From contig NZ_LMNA01000008.1 of assembly GCF_001422445.1 (NCBI RefSeq), positions 96,560 to 160,559 on the forward strand: DNA of 64,000 nucleotides. Direction: 5' to 3'. This DNA comes from Pseudorhodoferax sp. Leaf274. Its GTDB lineage: Bacteria > Pseudomonadota > Gammaproteobacteria > Burkholderiales > Burkholderiaceae_C. Every line of letters begins with the position of its first letter. Positions within the stretch are counted from its first letter, which is position 1. This document shows positions 1 through 9,898 of the stretch, piece after piece. Position numbers and translations under genes: made by a program. The notes under the pieces were generated by a model. It was not told the origin of the DNA, made no database searches, and was given only the letters and a program-made list of their open reading frames with translations.

Positions 1-235
1 GCGCAAGCTGGCCCCGGGCTGGGAGCGCGACACCTGGCGCTTCCTGTACAGGAACCGCCTGGAGGCGCGCCACTGGCATGTGCTCGAGCAGGACCGCGTG
101 ATGCTCGAGGACATGGAGGCCGACGCCAACCAGCACGAGAACCTGTACCAGCACGACCTGGGCATCGTGCGGCTGCGCCGGCACATGCGCAACCTGGCGC
201 AGCAACAGCTGCAGGGCGAAACCGCCGCCGCCTGA
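1..235 (+). CDS. Rieske aromatic ring-hydroxylating oxygenase, C-terminal fragment
   Basis: This is the 3' end of a gene that starts outside the window; 77 codons and a TGA stop remain. The fragment carries the acidic stretch EDMEADANQHENLYQHD followed by a basic tail. That looks like the C-terminal part of Rieske non-haem iron oxygenase large subunits, whose catalytic domain lies upstream. The family inserts oxygen into, or demethylates, aromatic substrates and takes electrons from a reductase. A VanB-type reductase begins 47 bases downstream in the same direction and is the obvious partner. The substrate cannot be told from this fragment, and the family call rests partly on the neighbour. 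Confidence 0.6.
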   Translation, partial: RKLAPGWERDTWRFLYRNRLEARHWHVLEQDRVMLEDMEADANQHENLYQHDLGIVRLRRHMRNLAQQQLQGETAAA

Positions 236-282
236 ACGCGCCGCACGCCGACCGACCACCGCCGAATCCCCGAGGCCCCGCC

Positions 283-1257
283 ATGTCCGCTCCCACGTTG
301 AACGCCCTGGTGCACACGATGCGCCACGAGGCCGACGGCATCGTCAGCGTCGAATTCCGTCCTGCCACCGCGGACGTGGAATTCCCCGCGTTCGAGGCCG
401 GCTCGCACATCGACCTGCACCTGCCCAACAGCCTGGTGCGCAGCTACTCGCTGTGCAACCCCAGCAGCGACCGGGGGCGCTACGTGGTCGGCGTGCTGCA
501 CGACCGCGCCAGCCGCGGCGGTTCGCGCTACGTGCACCAGCAGCTGCGCGTGGGCAGCACGGTCCAGATCTCCGCCCCGCGCAACAACTTCGCGCTGCAC
601 GAGGACGCGCCGCGCAGCGTGCTGGTGTCCGGCGGCATTGGCGTAACGCCCATCTGGTGCATGTTGCAGCGCCTGGTGGCGCTGGGCCGGCCGGTGGAGC
701 TGTTCTATTGCGCCCGCACGCGCAAGGAGGCCGCGTTCATCGCCGCCATCGAGGCGCTGGCCGAACAGGCGCCGGCGAAGGTGCAGGTGCACTGGCACTT
801 CAACGACGAGCGCGGCGGACCGCCCGACCTGGCCGCGCTGCTGGCCGGCCGCGGCGCCGACAGCCACTACTACTGCTGCGGCCCCACGCCGATGCTGGAT
901 GCGTTCGAGAAGACCTGCGAGCAGCTGGGCTACGCGAACGCCCACATCGAGCGCTTTGCGGCCGTGGCCGTGCCGCAGACGCTGGCCGACAGCGGCTTCG
1001 AGGTGGTCTGCCGCAAGAGCGACAAGACCGTGGAAGTGCCGGCCGGCAAGTCCATCCTGGACGCGCTGATCGACGCCGGCCTGAACCCGGACCACAGCTG
1101 CAAGGAAGGCGTCTGCGGCGCCTGCGAGACCGCCGTGCTCGGTGGCGAGGTCGACCACCACGACGGCATCCTGTCCAAGGCCGAACGCGCGGCCAACAAG
1201 ACCATGATGATCTGCGTCTCGCGCTGCAAGCGCGGGCCGCTGGTCCTCGACATCTAG
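283..1257 (+). CDS. PDR/VanB-family oxidoreductase (FMN, NAD(P)H, 2Fe-2S)
   Basis: A 324-residue phthalate dioxygenase reductase-type protein that passes electrons from NAD(P)H through FMN and a plant-type [2Fe-2S] centre to a Rieske oxygenase. Domains in order: FAD/FMN-binding barrel (about 1-105, with the flavin motif RSYSLCNP), NAD-binding domain (about 108-225, with SGGIGVTPI and YCCGPTPML), and C-terminal ferredoxin domain (about 235-324, with the cluster ligands CKEGVCGAC and a later Cys). The length and C-terminal ferredoxin position are typical of VanB and PDR proteins. It follows the oxygenase fragment directly, so the two probably form one two-component system. The substrate (vanillate, phthalate or another aromatic) is not determined. 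Confidence 0.9.
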   Translation: MSAPTLNALVHTMRHEADGIVSVEFRPATADVEFPAFEAGSHIDLHLPNSLVRSYSLCNPSSDRGRYVVGVLHDRASRGGSRYVHQQLRVGSTVQISAPRNNFALHEDAPRSVLVSGGIGVTPIWCMLQRLVALGRPVELFYCARTRKEAAFIAAIEALAEQAPAKVQVHWHFNDERGGPPDLAALLAGRGADSHYYCCGPTPMLDAFEKTCEQLGYANAHIERFAAVAVPQTLADSGFEVVCRKSDKTVEVPAGKSILDALIDAGLNPDHSCKEGVCGACETAVLGGEVDHHDGILSKAERAANKTMMICVSRCKRGPLVLDI

Positions 1258-1349
1258 CCCCCCTTTTTCAACCGCCTGTGCCGCAGGCCCCGTGTGCGGG
1301 GCCGTGGCCGGCCGTTGCCCGGATTTCCCCTCAGCACCACCCCCAACCC

Positions 1350-2372
1350 ATGAAAACCATTCGCACCACCCTTGCCGTCGCGGCCGCCGCCTGCTGCGGC
1401 ACCGCCGCCCTGGCCCAGTCCTCGGTCACGGTCTTCGGCACCGTCGATCTGGGCCTCACGCACCTGCGCGCCTCCGAGGGCTCGCAGACCGGCATGTCGC
1501 ACAGCAACGCCAACATCAGCCGCATCGGCTTTCGCGGCGTGGAAGATCTGGGCGGCGGCCTGTCCGCGCACTTCTGGCTGGAGGGCGGCTTCTCGCCCGA
1601 CACCGGCGCCGGCCCGGGCCCGACGGGGCTGACCAGCCTGTCCTTCAACCGGCGCGCCACCGTCGCGCTGCAGAGCGGCCTGGGCGAGCTGCGCCTGGGC
1701 CGCGACGACTCGGCGACCTTCCTCAACACGCTGGTGTTCGACCCGTTCCTGACCAACGGCGTCGGCGGCACCAACGCGTTCGTCATGAACGGCGCGCCGA
1801 TCCAGATCAGCAACGCCATCAGCTACCTGACGCCGGCCGGCCTGGGCGGCTTCTACGGCCAGTTGCAATACGCACCCGACGAGACGGTGGCCTCGGCCGC
1901 CGGCAAATACACCGGCGCGCGCGTGGGCTGGCGCCAGGGCCCGGCCCATGTGGCAGCCTCGGCCGGCACCTTCAAGGGCGCGACCGAGGCGCAGGACGTG
2001 CGCATCCGCAATGCCGCGGCCAGCTACGACTTCGGCATGGTCCAGCCCATGCTGCTGTGGGCCACCGAGAAGCGCAACGGCGTGGAACTGCGCGCGCTGC
2101 AGCTGGGCGTGAAGGTGCCGATCGGCGTGGCCGAGATCCGCGCGCAGGTGAGCCGCTACGACACCTCCAACAGCAATGCCGACTGGCGCAAGTTCGCGAT
2201 CGGCTACGGCTACAACCTGTCCAAGCGCACGCAGGTCTACGCCACCTACGCGCACATCGCCAACTCGGACCGCTCGCAGCGCAGCGTGGGTGCCCAGGGC
2301 GTGGTGGCACCCGCCAACAGCCTGGGCGCGGGCTCGTCGGGCTACGAAGTCGGCCTGCGCCACTTCTTCTGA
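1350..2372 (+). CDS. Gram-negative trimeric porin (OmpC/Omp32-like)
   Basis: A 340-residue outer-membrane general porin of the betaproteobacterial type. It begins with a signal peptide, MKTIRTTLAVAAAACCGTAALA, predicted to be cut after ALA. The mature protein opens with SSVTVFGTVDLGL, the usual first beta strand of these porins, and ends in an aromatic residue (RHFF), the signal recognised by the BAM complex. Alternating hydrophobic strands, GFRG.EDLG.GL and RLGR.DD motifs fit a 16-strand barrel. The ATG was chosen over the longer open frame because the signal peptide starts exactly there. Its place between a ring-oxygenase reductase and an MFS carrier suggests it admits the substrate of this catabolic operon, which is inference. 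Confidence 0.92.
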   Translation: MKTIRTTLAVAAAACCGTAALAQSSVTVFGTVDLGLTHLRASEGSQTGMSHSNANISRIGFRGVEDLGGGLSAHFWLEGGFSPDTGAGPGPTGLTSLSFNRRATVALQSGLGELRLGRDDSATFLNTLVFDPFLTNGVGGTNAFVMNGAPIQISNAISYLTPAGLGGFYGQLQYAPDETVASAAGKYTGARVGWRQGPAHVAASAGTFKGATEAQDVRIRNAAASYDFGMVQPMLLWATEKRNGVELRALQLGVKVPIGVAEIRAQVSRYDTSNSNADWRKFAIGYGYNLSKRTQVYATYAHIANSDRSQRSVGAQGVVAPANSLGAGSSGYEVGLRHFF

Positions 2373-2410
2373 ACATCGCGGCCCGCGCCCACAGCACCCG
2401 AGGACAGCCC

Positions 2411-3703
2411 ATGCAGAACGGTCGCTCCCTACGCTGGGCAGGTGTGTTCACCCTGCTCGTCATCGTCGCCATCTCGTACGTGGACCGGATCAACATCTCG
2501 ATCCTGATCACGGACCCGGGCTTCCTCGCGCACGTGGGCCTGTCGCCGCAGGACCGCACGCGCCAGGGCCTGCTGGCCACCGCGTTCATGGTGGGCTATG
2601 GCGTCTCGGCCTTCGTGTTCACGCCCTTCTGCGCGGCGCTGTTCGGCGTGCGCCGCAGCCTCATGTACGGGCTGGCGCTGTGGGGCGTGGTGACCTTCCT
2701 GTCGCCGCTGCTGCACAGCTATGGGCTGCTGCTGGCCTCGCGCATCCTGCTCGGCGTTTCCGAAGGCCCGCTGTTCGCGCTGGCGGCCGGCTACATCAAG
2801 GCGCATTTCGACAGCCGCGAGAACGGCAAGCCCAATTCGCTCGTCAACATGGGCACCGGGCTGGGCCTGGCGCTGGGCTACCCGTTCGTCGGCTTCCTGG
2901 TCGGCAGCTACGACTGGGAGACCTCGTTCCATGTGCTGGGCCTGTTGAACCTGGCGCTGGGCATTCCGCTGGTGCTGGCCTTCGTGCACATGCCGCAGCC
3001 CGAAAGCGGCCTGCCGCGCCCGCGCTCGCTGGCCGAGGCCGTGGAGCAGGTCGGCAAGATCGTGCGCGGCGCGCTGCACACGCGCTACCTGCTGCTGGTC
3101 ACGGTGTTGACCGCGGCGTTCCTGGCCTACCTGTGGGGCAGCAGCAACTGGCTGCCGGCCTACCTGAAGGAAGCGCGCGGTTTCTCGCTGCGCGAGATGG
3201 GCTGGCTGGCCGCGCTGCCGCAGTACGCGACCATGCTGGCCGTGCTGCTGGGCGGCGTGCTGATCGACCGCGTCGCGCGCCGCCACGTGCCGCTGGTGTT
3301 CGTCGCGGGCAGCCTGGGCGTGGCGGCGGCGGTGTGGCTGGCCGTGCACGTGGAAGACCGCTACGCCGCGGCGTATTGCCTCATCGCGGCGAACTTCTTC
3401 TGGGGTCTCATGAGCCCTGCGATTCCGAGCACGGTGCAGCACTTCGCGCGGCCGGAACACACAGCCAGCGCCTACGGCGTGGTGAACGGCGCGGGCAGCC
3501 TGGTGGCGGGCTTCATGCCGGCGCTGATGGGCGCGGTGATCGGCTGGACCTCGGGCAGCCAGGGTGGCGGCTTCCTGGCCGGGTTCAGCCTGCTGGTGGG
3601 ATCGCAGCTCGTGGTGCTGGCCTGCGGCGGGCTGCTCTGGTGGCACGAGCGCCGCCCGGCCGCCCCCAGGCAGTCGGCACCGCAGCACGCGGTGCGCAGG
3701 TAG
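2411..3703 (+). CDS. MFS transporter, anion:cation symporter-like
   Basis: A 430-residue inner-membrane carrier with about 12 hydrophobic segments. The first helix carries the motif SYVDRINIS, which resembles the YxDRxNxS sequence of the ACS (anion:cation symporter) branch of MFS proteins. Loop 2-3 contains a GVRRS motif, and helix 4 is followed by LGVSEGPLF, as in ACS members. These usually import carboxylated compounds such as phthalate, glucarate or aromatic acids with protons. It sits 38 bases after the porin, last in the (+) operon, so it probably moves the compound used by the Rieske oxygenase. The substrate is inferred from context only. Confidence 0.88.
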   Translation: MQNGRSLRWAGVFTLLVIVAISYVDRINISILITDPGFLAHVGLSPQDRTRQGLLATAFMVGYGVSAFVFTPFCAALFGVRRSLMYGLALWGVVTFLSPLLHSYGLLLASRILLGVSEGPLFALAAGYIKAHFDSRENGKPNSLVNMGTGLGLALGYPFVGFLVGSYDWETSFHVLGLLNLALGIPLVLAFVHMPQPESGLPRPRSLAEAVEQVGKIVRGALHTRYLLLVTVLTAAFLAYLWGSSNWLPAYLKEARGFSLREMGWLAALPQYATMLAVLLGGVLIDRVARRHVPLVFVAGSLGVAAAVWLAVHVEDRYAAAYCLIAANFFWGLMSPAIPSTVQHFARPEHTASAYGVVNGAGSLVAGFMPALMGAVIGWTSGSQGGGFLAGFSLLVGSQLVVLACGGLLWWHERRPAAPRQSAPQHAVRR

Positions 3704-3747
3704 CCGGGCGCCGCGGCCGTCCCGGCCAGGCACGGCCTGCGCCGAGG

Positions 3748-4623
3748 CTACGGCGCGACAGGCTCGGCCGCGCCCACCCGGCGCGGCTGGTGCTGGTGCG
3801 CGCCGTGCCACTGCACGAGCTCGAGCCGGCCATCGTGGTGTTCGACCAGCGCGGTCAGGCTCTCGACCCAGTCGCCGTCGTTGCAGTACAGCGTGCCTTC
3901 GATCTCGCGCATCTCGGCGCGGTGGATGTGGCCGCAGACCACGCCCTGGTAGCCGCGCTTGCGCGCCTCGGCGGCGACCGCCTGCTCGAACGCCGTGACG
4001 TAGTTGAGCGCCTTTTTCACCTTGTGCTTGAGGTAGGCCGAGAGCGACCAGTACGGCAGGCCCATGCGCGCGCGCAGGCTGTTGAGGTGGCGGTTGAGCC
4101 GCAGCGTGAGCTCGTAGGCGTTGTCGCCCAGGTAGGCGAGCCACTTGGCGCACTGGATCACGGCATCGAAATCGTCGCCGTGCACGACCCACAGGCGCCG
4201 GCCGTCGGCCGTGGTGTGCACTGCCTCCTCGCGCACCTCGATGCCGCCGAAGTGGTGGCCGGCGAAGCCGCGCGCGAACTCGTCGTGGTTGCCGGGCACG
4301 AAGACCACCTTGCAGCCCTTGCGGGCACGGCGCAGCAGCTTCTGCACCACGTCGTTGTGGGCCTGCGGCCAGAACCAGCGCCGGCGCAGCTGCCAGCCAT
4401 CGACGATGTCGCCGACCAAATACAGGGTCTGGCTCGGGTGGGCCTTGAGGAATTCCAGCAGCGGCTCGGCCTGGCAGCCGGGCGTGCCCAGGTGCAGGTC
4501 GGAAATGAAGACGGCGCGGTAACGCGGCGGGCCGTTGTCCTCGGCGTCCAGGTGGGCATGGTGGTCCGCCGCCTCGTGCGTGCCCTGCCAGAAGCCGGTG
4601 GCGTCGAAGGCCGCGCGCATCAT
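3748..4623 (-). CDS. LpxH-like metallophosphoesterase (UDP-2,3-diacylglucosamine diphosphatase family)
   Basis: A 291-residue calcineurin-like phosphoesterase. The metal-binding set is complete: SDLHLG (about 42), GDIVDGW, GNHDEF, HGDDFD and CGHIHRAE. These match the UDP-2,3-diacylglucosamine hydrolase group, which removes UMP to give lipid X in lipid A synthesis. It is longer than E. coli LpxH (240 residues) and ends with a conserved-looking CNDGDWVES segment. The first ATG overlaps the stop of the upstream acyltransferase (ATGA), implying translational coupling. No other lpxH candidate is present here, although lpxA, lpxB and lpxD lie 17 kb away. It could serve lipid A or act on another nucleotide-linked lipid. 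Confidence 0.82.
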   Translation of the reverse strand: MMRAAFDATGFWQGTHEAADHHAHLDAEDNGPPRYRAVFISDLHLGTPGCQAEPLLEFLKAHPSQTLYLVGDIVDGWQLRRRWFWPQAHNDVVQKLLRRARKGCKVVFVPGNHDEFARGFAGHHFGGIEVREEAVHTTADGRRLWVVHGDDFDAVIQCAKWLAYLGDNAYELTLRLNRHLNSLRARMGLPYWSLSAYLKHKVKKALNYVTAFEQAVAAEARKRGYQGVVCGHIHRAEMREIEGTLYCNDGDWVESLTALVEHHDGRLELVQWHGAHQHQPRRVGAAEPVAP

Positions 4624-5423
4624 CGGCTCCCGCCGAAATGGCGACGGTAGCGCGCGGGCATGTCGTGCAGGCGCATGAGCAGCGGCAGGTCGGCGGTGTT
4701 GAAGTCGGGGTCCCAGGCCGGCGGCCCCAGCAGCCTGGCGCCCAGGCGCAGGTAGCCCTTGACCAGCGGCGGCGCCTCGACCTGCAGGCTGTCGTCGAAG
4801 CGCTCGACAGGCAGGGGCAGGCGCGGCAGCACATGCTCGGTGATGGGGGCCAGGTGGTCCGTGCGCAGCCGGCGCCACAGGCTGGCGGCCACGGCCGGAT
4901 TGAACACGCCCTGCTGCTGCAGCGGCACGCTGGCGCTGCCGATCACGAGGTCCAGCCCGTTGCGCTGCATGAAGGCGATCAGCGCGGTCCACAGGCTCAT
5001 GATCACCCCACCCTGGCGGTGGTCCGGGTGCACGCAGCTGCGGCCCAGTTCCATCATGCGCGGGCGCAGCTGGCGCAGCCGGGTCAGGTCGAATTCGGTG
5101 TCGGCGTAGAAGCTGCCGATGCGGCATGCCTGCACCGGCGTCAGCACGCGGTAGGTGCCGACGACGGTGCCGCTGGTGGCTTCGCGCACGAGCAGGTGCT
5201 CGCAGTAGTCGTCGAACAGGTCGATGTCGTGGCCGGGCAGCGGCGTGGCCAGGCGCGCGCCCATCTCGCCGGCGAACACCGCATGGCGCAGGCGCTGCGC
5301 GGCGCGCACCTCGTCCTGGTGCTGCGCCCACTGCACCAGCAGGCCGCCGGCCACGGGCAGTGCCTGTGGCGCGGGACGCGGCCCCAGCGACAGCGGATAG
5401 GCCGGGGACGGCAACTCTCTCAT
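4620..5423 (-). CDS. GNAT-type acyl-ACP-dependent N-acyltransferase, OlsB-like
   Basis: A 267-residue acyltransferase. The core VVGTYRVL..., then MELGRSCVHPDHRQGG and IGSASVPL, matches the OlsB group of GNAT-fold enzymes. These transfer a 3-hydroxyacyl chain from ACP to the alpha-amino group of ornithine, the first step to ornithine lipids. The ATG at 5423 was preferred over one 14 codons upstream because AGGAG lies 9 bases before it. The protein has no signal peptide and is presumably cytoplasmic or peripheral at the inner membrane. It lies about 110 bases after glmM and overlaps the LpxH-like gene by four bases, so both probably work on envelope lipids. No olsA partner is visible in the window, which leaves ornithine as the acceptor unproven. 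Confidence 0.75.
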   Translation of the reverse strand: MRELPSPAYPLSLGPRPAPQALPVAGGLLVQWAQHQDEVRAAQRLRHAVFAGEMGARLATPLPGHDIDLFDDYCEHLLVREATSGTVVGTYRVLTPVQACRIGSFYADTEFDLTRLRQLRPRMMELGRSCVHPDHRQGGVIMSLWTALIAFMQRNGLDLVIGSASVPLQQQGVFNPAVAASLWRRLRTDHLAPITEHVLPRLPLPVERFDDSLQVEAPPLVKGYLRLGARLLGPPAWDPDFNTADLPLLMRLHDMPARYRRHFGGSR

Positions 5424-5534
5424 GGTCTGGCTCCTGCGACACGGGCGCTCCACCAGGGAGCGCACGGGAGCCAGTGTGCGAAGCGGCCATGACCGGCGCG
5501 TGTCGCGCCGATGGCAAGTTCGTGACGGCCTGCG

Positions 5535-6890
5535 TCAGCGCAAGGTTGCCGCGATGCGTTCGGCGCAGCGGCGGGCCTGGGCGGCGTCGCGTGCCTCGAC
5601 CATCACGCGCAGCACGGGCTCGGTGCCGCTCGCGCGGATCAGCACGCGGCCGTCGTCGCCGAGTTCGCGCTCGACCTCGGCCTGGGCCTGGGCCATGGCC
5701 TGGTTCGACTTCCAGTCCTGGCCCACGGCGAGCCGCACGTTGACCATGGTCTGCGGGAACAGCACGAGCTCGCCCAGCGCCTGGGCCAGGCTCTGGCCGT
5801 TGCGCACGCAGATCTGCAGCACCTGCAGTGCGCTGATGAGGCCATCGCCCGTGGTGTGCTTGTCCAGCGCCAGCAGGTGGCCCGAGCCCTCGCCACCCAA
5901 CAGCCAGCCGCGCTTCTCGAGCTCCTCGAGCACGTAGCGGTCACCGACCTTGGCGCGCACCAGCGCCACGCCCTTGGCGCGCAGCGCCACCTCCACGGCC
6001 TTGTTGGTCATGAGCGTGCCGACCACGCCGTCGACGGCCTCGCCGGCGCGCTTGCTGCGTTGCGCGCCGCCGCGCGACAGGCGCTCGTTGACCATGATGT
6101 AGAGCAGTTCGTCGCCGTTGAACATGCGGCCGTCTCGGTCGACCATCTGCACGCGGTCGGCGTCGCCGTCCAGCGCCACGCCGAAGTCGGCCCGGTGCTT
6201 GTGCACGGCCTCCACCATGGCCTCGGGGTGGGTGGCGCCGACCTTCTCGTTGATGTTCAGGCCATCGGGCGCGCAGCCGATGCGGATGACTTCCGCACCG
6301 AGTTCATGGAACACCATGGGCGCAATCTGGTAGGCCGCGCCGTGCGCGCCATCGACCACGATGCGCAGCCCCTTGAGCGTGAGCGCGGTCGGGAAGGTGC
6401 TCTTGCAGAACTCGATGTAACGGCCGGCCGCGTCTTCCAGGCGCGTGGTCTTGCCCAGGCTGGCGGAATCGACCCATTGCGGCGGCAGTTCGAGTGCCGC
6501 CTCGACCGCGATCTCCCAGTCGTCGGGCAGCTTGGTGCCCTGGGCGCTGAAGAACTTGATGCCGTTGTCGGCAAAGGGGTTGTGGCTGGCGCTGATCACC
6601 ACGCCCAGGCTGGCGCGCTGCGCCCGCGTGAGGTAGGCCACGCCGGGCGTGGGCAGCGGGCCCAGCAGCACGACATCCACGCCGGCCGAGTTGAAGCCCG
6701 ATTCGAGCGCGCTTTCCAGCATGTAGCCAGAGATGCGCGTGTCCTTGCCGATCAACACCGTCGGCCGGGCATCGGCCTTGCGCAGCACGCGGCCCACCGC
6801 ATGGGCCAGGCGCAGCACGAAGTCCGGCGTGATGGGGGCTTGGCCCACGGTGCCGCGGATGCCATCGGTGCCGAAGTAGCGACGGGTCAT
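5535..6890 (-). CDS. glmM: Phosphoglucosamine mutase
   Basis: A 451-residue alpha-D-phosphohexomutase that interconverts glucosamine-6-phosphate and glucosamine-1-phosphate on the way to UDP-GlcNAc, the precursor of peptidoglycan and lipid A. Visible motifs are the N-terminal [10 protein letters not shown], the active-site serine in VISASHNPF (about 97-105), the metal loop DGDADR and the sugar-binding GEGSGH. The C-terminal phosphate-binding [11 protein letters not shown] is also present. The length is normal for GlmM. AAGGA lies just before the ATG. It follows folP by 13 bases, matching the conserved ftsH-folP-glmM order. Confidence 0.98.
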   Translation of the reverse strand: MTRRYFGTDGIRGTVGQAPITPDFVLRLAHAVGRVLRKADARPTVLIGKDTRISGYMLESALESGFNSAGVDVVLLGPLPTPGVAYLTRAQRASLGVVISASHNPFADNGIKFFSAQGTKLPDDWEIAVEAALELPPQWVDSASLGKTTRLEDAAGRYIEFCKSTFPTALTLKGLRIVVDGAHGAAYQIAPMVFHELGAEVIRIGCAPDGLNINEKVGATHPEAMVEAVHKHRADFGVALDGDADRVQMVDRDGRMFNGDELLYIMVNERLSRGGAQRSKRAGEAVDGVVGTLMTNKAVEVALRAKGVALVRAKVGDRYVLEELEKRGWLLGGEGSGHLLALDKHTTGDGLISALQVLQICVRNGQSLAQALGELVLFPQTMVNVRLAVGQDWKSNQAMAQAQAEVERELGDDGRVLIRASGTEPVLRVMVEARDAAQARRCAERIAATLR

Positions 6891-6903
6891 GGAACGATCC
6901 TTC

Positions 6904-7785
6904 TTATGGTGTCAGGGAAAAAGACGAGGGCGTGGCTGCGCGCCATACCCGCAGGGCGGCCACAGTGTCGCGCACGTCGTGCACGCGCACGATGCGCGCG
7001 CCGCGCTCCACGGCCAGCAGGGCGGCCGCCACGCTGGGCACGAGCCGCTCGCCGGCCGGGCGGTCGACGCCACCGGCCACCGCGGCAAGGGACGACTTGC
7101 GCGACCAGCCCGCCAGCAGCGCATGGCCCAGGTCGAGCAGGCCGGCCTGGTGCGCCAGCAAGTCGAAGTTCTGCGCCACGGTCTTGCCGAAGCCGATGCC
7201 GGGGTCGAGCACGATGCGCTCGGCCGCCACGCCGCGCGTGCGCAATTGCAGCGCCGCTTCGGCCAGGAAGGCGCGCACCTGGGCCGGCGCGTTACCCGCC
7301 ATGGGCTGGCGTTGCATGGTGGCCGGCTCGCCATGCATGTGCATGAGGCAGACGCCGCAGGCCGGGTGGCCAGCCACCACGGCCTGGGCCGCATCCGGCG
7401 ACTCGCCGGCCGCGGCATCGTGCCAGCGCAGGGCCCAGATGTCGTTCACGATGTCGGCACCCAGGTCGAGGGCGGCCTGCATCACGCGCGGCTTGTAGGT
7501 GTCGATGGACAGCGGCACGCCCAGCCGCACGGCCTCGCGCAGCACCGGCAGCAGGCGCGCCAGTTCCTCGTCGGCCGGCAGCACGGCGGCCCCCGGGCGC
7601 GAGGATTCCGCGCCCAGGTCGAGGATGTCGGCCCCCTCGGCCAGCAACTGCTCGCAGTGCCGCAGCGCCGCGGCCGGGCCGGCATGGCGGCCCCCATCGG
7701 AAAAGGAGTCGGGCGTCAGGTTCACGATGCCCATGACGCGGGCCTGGCGCAGGTCGATGCGGTGGCGGGAGGTCTGCCAGAACAT
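6904..7785 (-). CDS. folP: Dihydropteroate synthase
   Basis: A 293-residue TIM-barrel enzyme that joins 6-hydroxymethyl-dihydropterin pyrophosphate to p-aminobenzoate, a folate step and the sulfonamide target. The signatures [15 protein letters not shown] (near residue 18), [17 protein letters not shown] and the late RVHDV are all present. The ATG at 7785 was taken because homologues begin about 15 residues before the [12 protein letters not shown] motif; no strong Shine-Dalgarno is seen. It lies between ftsH and glmM, but a terminator-like hairpin separates it from ftsH, so it may also be transcribed by read-through or from its own promoter. Confidence 0.97.
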   Translation of the reverse strand: MFWQTSRHRIDLRQARVMGIVNLTPDSFSDGGRHAGPAAALRHCEQLLAEGADILDLGAESSRPGAAVLPADEELARLLPVLREAVRLGVPLSIDTYKPRVMQAALDLGADIVNDIWALRWHDAAAGESPDAAQAVVAGHPACGVCLMHMHGEPATMQRQPMAGNAPAQVRAFLAEAALQLRTRGVAAERIVLDPGIGFGKTVAQNFDLLAHQAGLLDLGHALLAGWSRKSSLAAVAGGVDRPAGERLVPSVAAALLAVERGARIVRVHDVRDTVAALRVWRAATPSSFSLTP

Positions 7786-7807
7786 GCTGGGGAATCGTTG
7801 GGACCGG

Positions 7808-7835
7808 AAAACAAAACGGGGCCGCGAGGCCCCGT
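7808..7835 (-). terminator. Rho-independent terminator after ftsH
   Basis: Read on the minus strand, an 8-base-pair perfect stem (ACGGGGCC / GGCCCCGT) with a four-base loop is followed by TTTGTTTT. It lies just past the ftsH stop and just before folP, so it should end or attenuate the rlmE-ftsH transcript. Confidence 0.8.
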
Positions 7836-7855
7836 ATTGTGGTTCAGGCGTGGTG

Positions 7856-9775
7856 TCACGCCGCGGAAGGCGATGGCTCCGGATTGACCGCCGGCGCACC
7901 ACCGCTGCCACCGCCGTTGCCGCCGGTCGGCGTGCGCGGCGTGAAGTCCTTCGGCGGACGCGGGTCGCGGCCCGCCATGATGTCGTCGATCTGCTCGGTG
8001 TCGATGGTTTCCCATTCGAGCAAGGCCTTGGCCATGGCGTGCATCTTGTCGCTGTTCTCTTCGATCAGGCGACGCGCCAGGTTGTACTGGTCGTCGATGA
8101 TGCGGCGCACCTCGCCGTCGACCTTCTGCATGGTCTGCTCGCTCATATTGGTGGTCTTGGTGACCGAGCGGCCCAGGAACACCTCGCCTTCGTTCTCGGC
8201 ATAGACCATCGGGCCCAGCGCATCGGTCATGCCGTAGCGCGTGACCATGTCGCGGGCGATGGAGGTCGCACGTTCGAAGTCGTTGCTGGCGCCGGTGGTC
8301 ATCTGGTTCATGAACACTTCTTCGGCGATGCGGCCACCGAACAGCATGCTGATCTGGCTCAGCATGTATTCCTTGTCGTAGCTGTAGCGGTCCTGCGAGG
8401 GCAGGCTCATCGTCACGCCCAAGGCACGGCCGCGCGGGATCACGGTGACCTTATGCACGGGGTCGCACTTGGGCAACAGCTTGCCGATGAGCGCGTGGCC
8501 GGCCTCATGGTAAGCGGTGTTGCGCCGCTCTTCCTCGGGCATGACCATGCTCTTGCGCTCGGGGCCCATGATGATCTTGTCCTTGGCCTTCTCGAAGTCC
8601 TGCATCTCGACCACGCGCGCGTTGCGGCGCGCGGCCATCAGCGCGGCCTCGTTGCACAGGTTGGCCAGGTCGGCACCGGACATGCCGGGCGTGCCGCGCG
8701 CGATGATGCTGGGGCTCACGTCCTGGCCGATCGGCACCTTGCGCATGTGCACGTTGAGGATCTGTTCGCGGCCGCGGATGTCGGGCAGCGTGACGTAGAC
8801 CTGGCGGTCGAAACGGCCCGGGCGCAGCAGCGCGGCGTCCAGGATGTCGGGGCGGTTGGTGGCGGCGACCACGATCACGCCCAGGTTGGTCTCGAAGCCG
8901 TCCATCTCGACCAGCATCTGGTTCAGCGTCTGCTCGCGCTCGTCGTTGCCGCCGCCCAGGCCAGCGCCACGCTGGCGGCCCACCGCGTCGATCTCGTCGA
9001 TGAAGATGATGCAGGGCGCGTTCTTCTTGGCGTTCTCGAACATGTCGCGCACGCGGGCCGCGCCCACGCCGACGAACATCTCGACGAAGTCGGAGCCCGA
9101 GATGCTGAAGAACGGCACCTTGGCCTCGCCGGCGATCGACTTGGCCAGCAGCGTCTTGCCGGTGCCCGGAGGGCCGACCAGCAGCAGGCCGCGCGGGATG
9201 CGCCCGCCCAGCTTCTGGAACTTCTGCGGATCCTTCAGGAAGTCAACGACCTCCTTGACCTCTTCCTTGGCCTCGTCGCAACCGGCGACATCGGCGAAGG
9301 TGACGGTGTTGTTGTTCTCGTCCAGCATGCGCGCCTTGCTCTTGCCGAAGCTGAAGGCGCCGCCCTTGCCACCGCCCTGCATCTGGCGCATGAAGTAGAC
9401 CCAGACGCCGATCAGCAGCAGCATCGGGCCCCAGCTGACCAGCAGCGTCATCAGCAGCGAGCCCTCTTCGCGCGGCTTGACGTCGAACTTGACGTTGTTG
9501 GCGATCAGGTCGCCGACCAACCCGCGGTCGAGGTAGGTGGCGGTGGTGCGCACGCGGCGGTCATCGGTCGTGATGGCCACGATCTCGGTACCGCCCTGCC
9601 CTTCCTGGATGGTGGCGGTCTTGATGCGTTTGTTGCGGACCTCCTCCAGGAAGTCAGAGTAGCCCACAAAGCCCGCGCCTGCCGTGGCACGGGTGTCGAA
9701 CTGTTTGAACACCGTGAACAGCACCATGGCGATCACGAGCCAGACAGCAACTTTGGAAAACCAGGGATTCTTCAA
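7856..9775 (-). CDS. ftsH: ATP-dependent zinc metalloprotease FtsH
   Basis: A 639-residue inner-membrane AAA+ protease that degrades misfolded membrane proteins and regulatory proteins, including LpxC in enterobacteria. It has two transmembrane segments around a periplasmic domain (about 4-22 and 103-121). The AAA module shows Walker A GPPGTGKT, Walker [10 protein letters not shown] and a second region of homology ending RPGRFDRQV. The zinc site is HEAGH. The start is TTG at 9775: homologous proteins begin with the same [13 protein letters not shown] segment, no ATG lies closer, and GGAG sits 9 bases upstream. The C-terminal tail is glycine- and proline-rich. The gene follows rlmE as in E. 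coli. Confidence 0.98.
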   Translation of the reverse strand: MKNPWFSKVAVWLVIAMVLFTVFKQFDTRATAGAGFVGYSDFLEEVRNKRIKTATIQEGQGGTEIVAITTDDRRVRTTATYLDRGLVGDLIANNVKFDVKPREEGSLLMTLLVSWGPMLLLIGVWVYFMRQMQGGGKGGAFSFGKSKARMLDENNNTVTFADVAGCDEAKEEVKEVVDFLKDPQKFQKLGGRIPRGLLLVGPPGTGKTLLAKSIAGEAKVPFFSISGSDFVEMFVGVGAARVRDMFENAKKNAPCIIFIDEIDAVGRQRGAGLGGGNDEREQTLNQMLVEMDGFETNLGVIVVAATNRPDILDAALLRPGRFDRQVYVTLPDIRGREQILNVHMRKVPIGQDVSPSIIARGTPGMSGADLANLCNEAALMAARRNARVVEMQDFEKAKDKIIMGPERKSMVMPEEERRNTAYHEAGHALIGKLLPKCDPVHKVTVIPRGRALGVTMSLPSQDRYSYDKEYMLSQISMLFGGRIAEEVFMNQMTTGASNDFERATSIARDMVTRYGMTDALGPMVYAENEGEVFLGRSVTKTTNMSEQTMQKVDGEVRRIIDDQYNLARRLIEENSDKMHAMAKALLEWETIDTEQIDDIMAGRDPRPPKDFTPRTPTGGNGGGSGGAPAVNPEPSPSAA

Positions 9776-9898
9776 GCGGGGACTCCGGTAAGCCGTACGA
9801 CAGGCAACGGCGCTGGGGCGTACTTGCGTGCCATTTTAGGCATTTCAAGGGTGCTGCACGGGCGCCAAACCCGCGTCAGCCATAGCTGCAGCAAGGGT

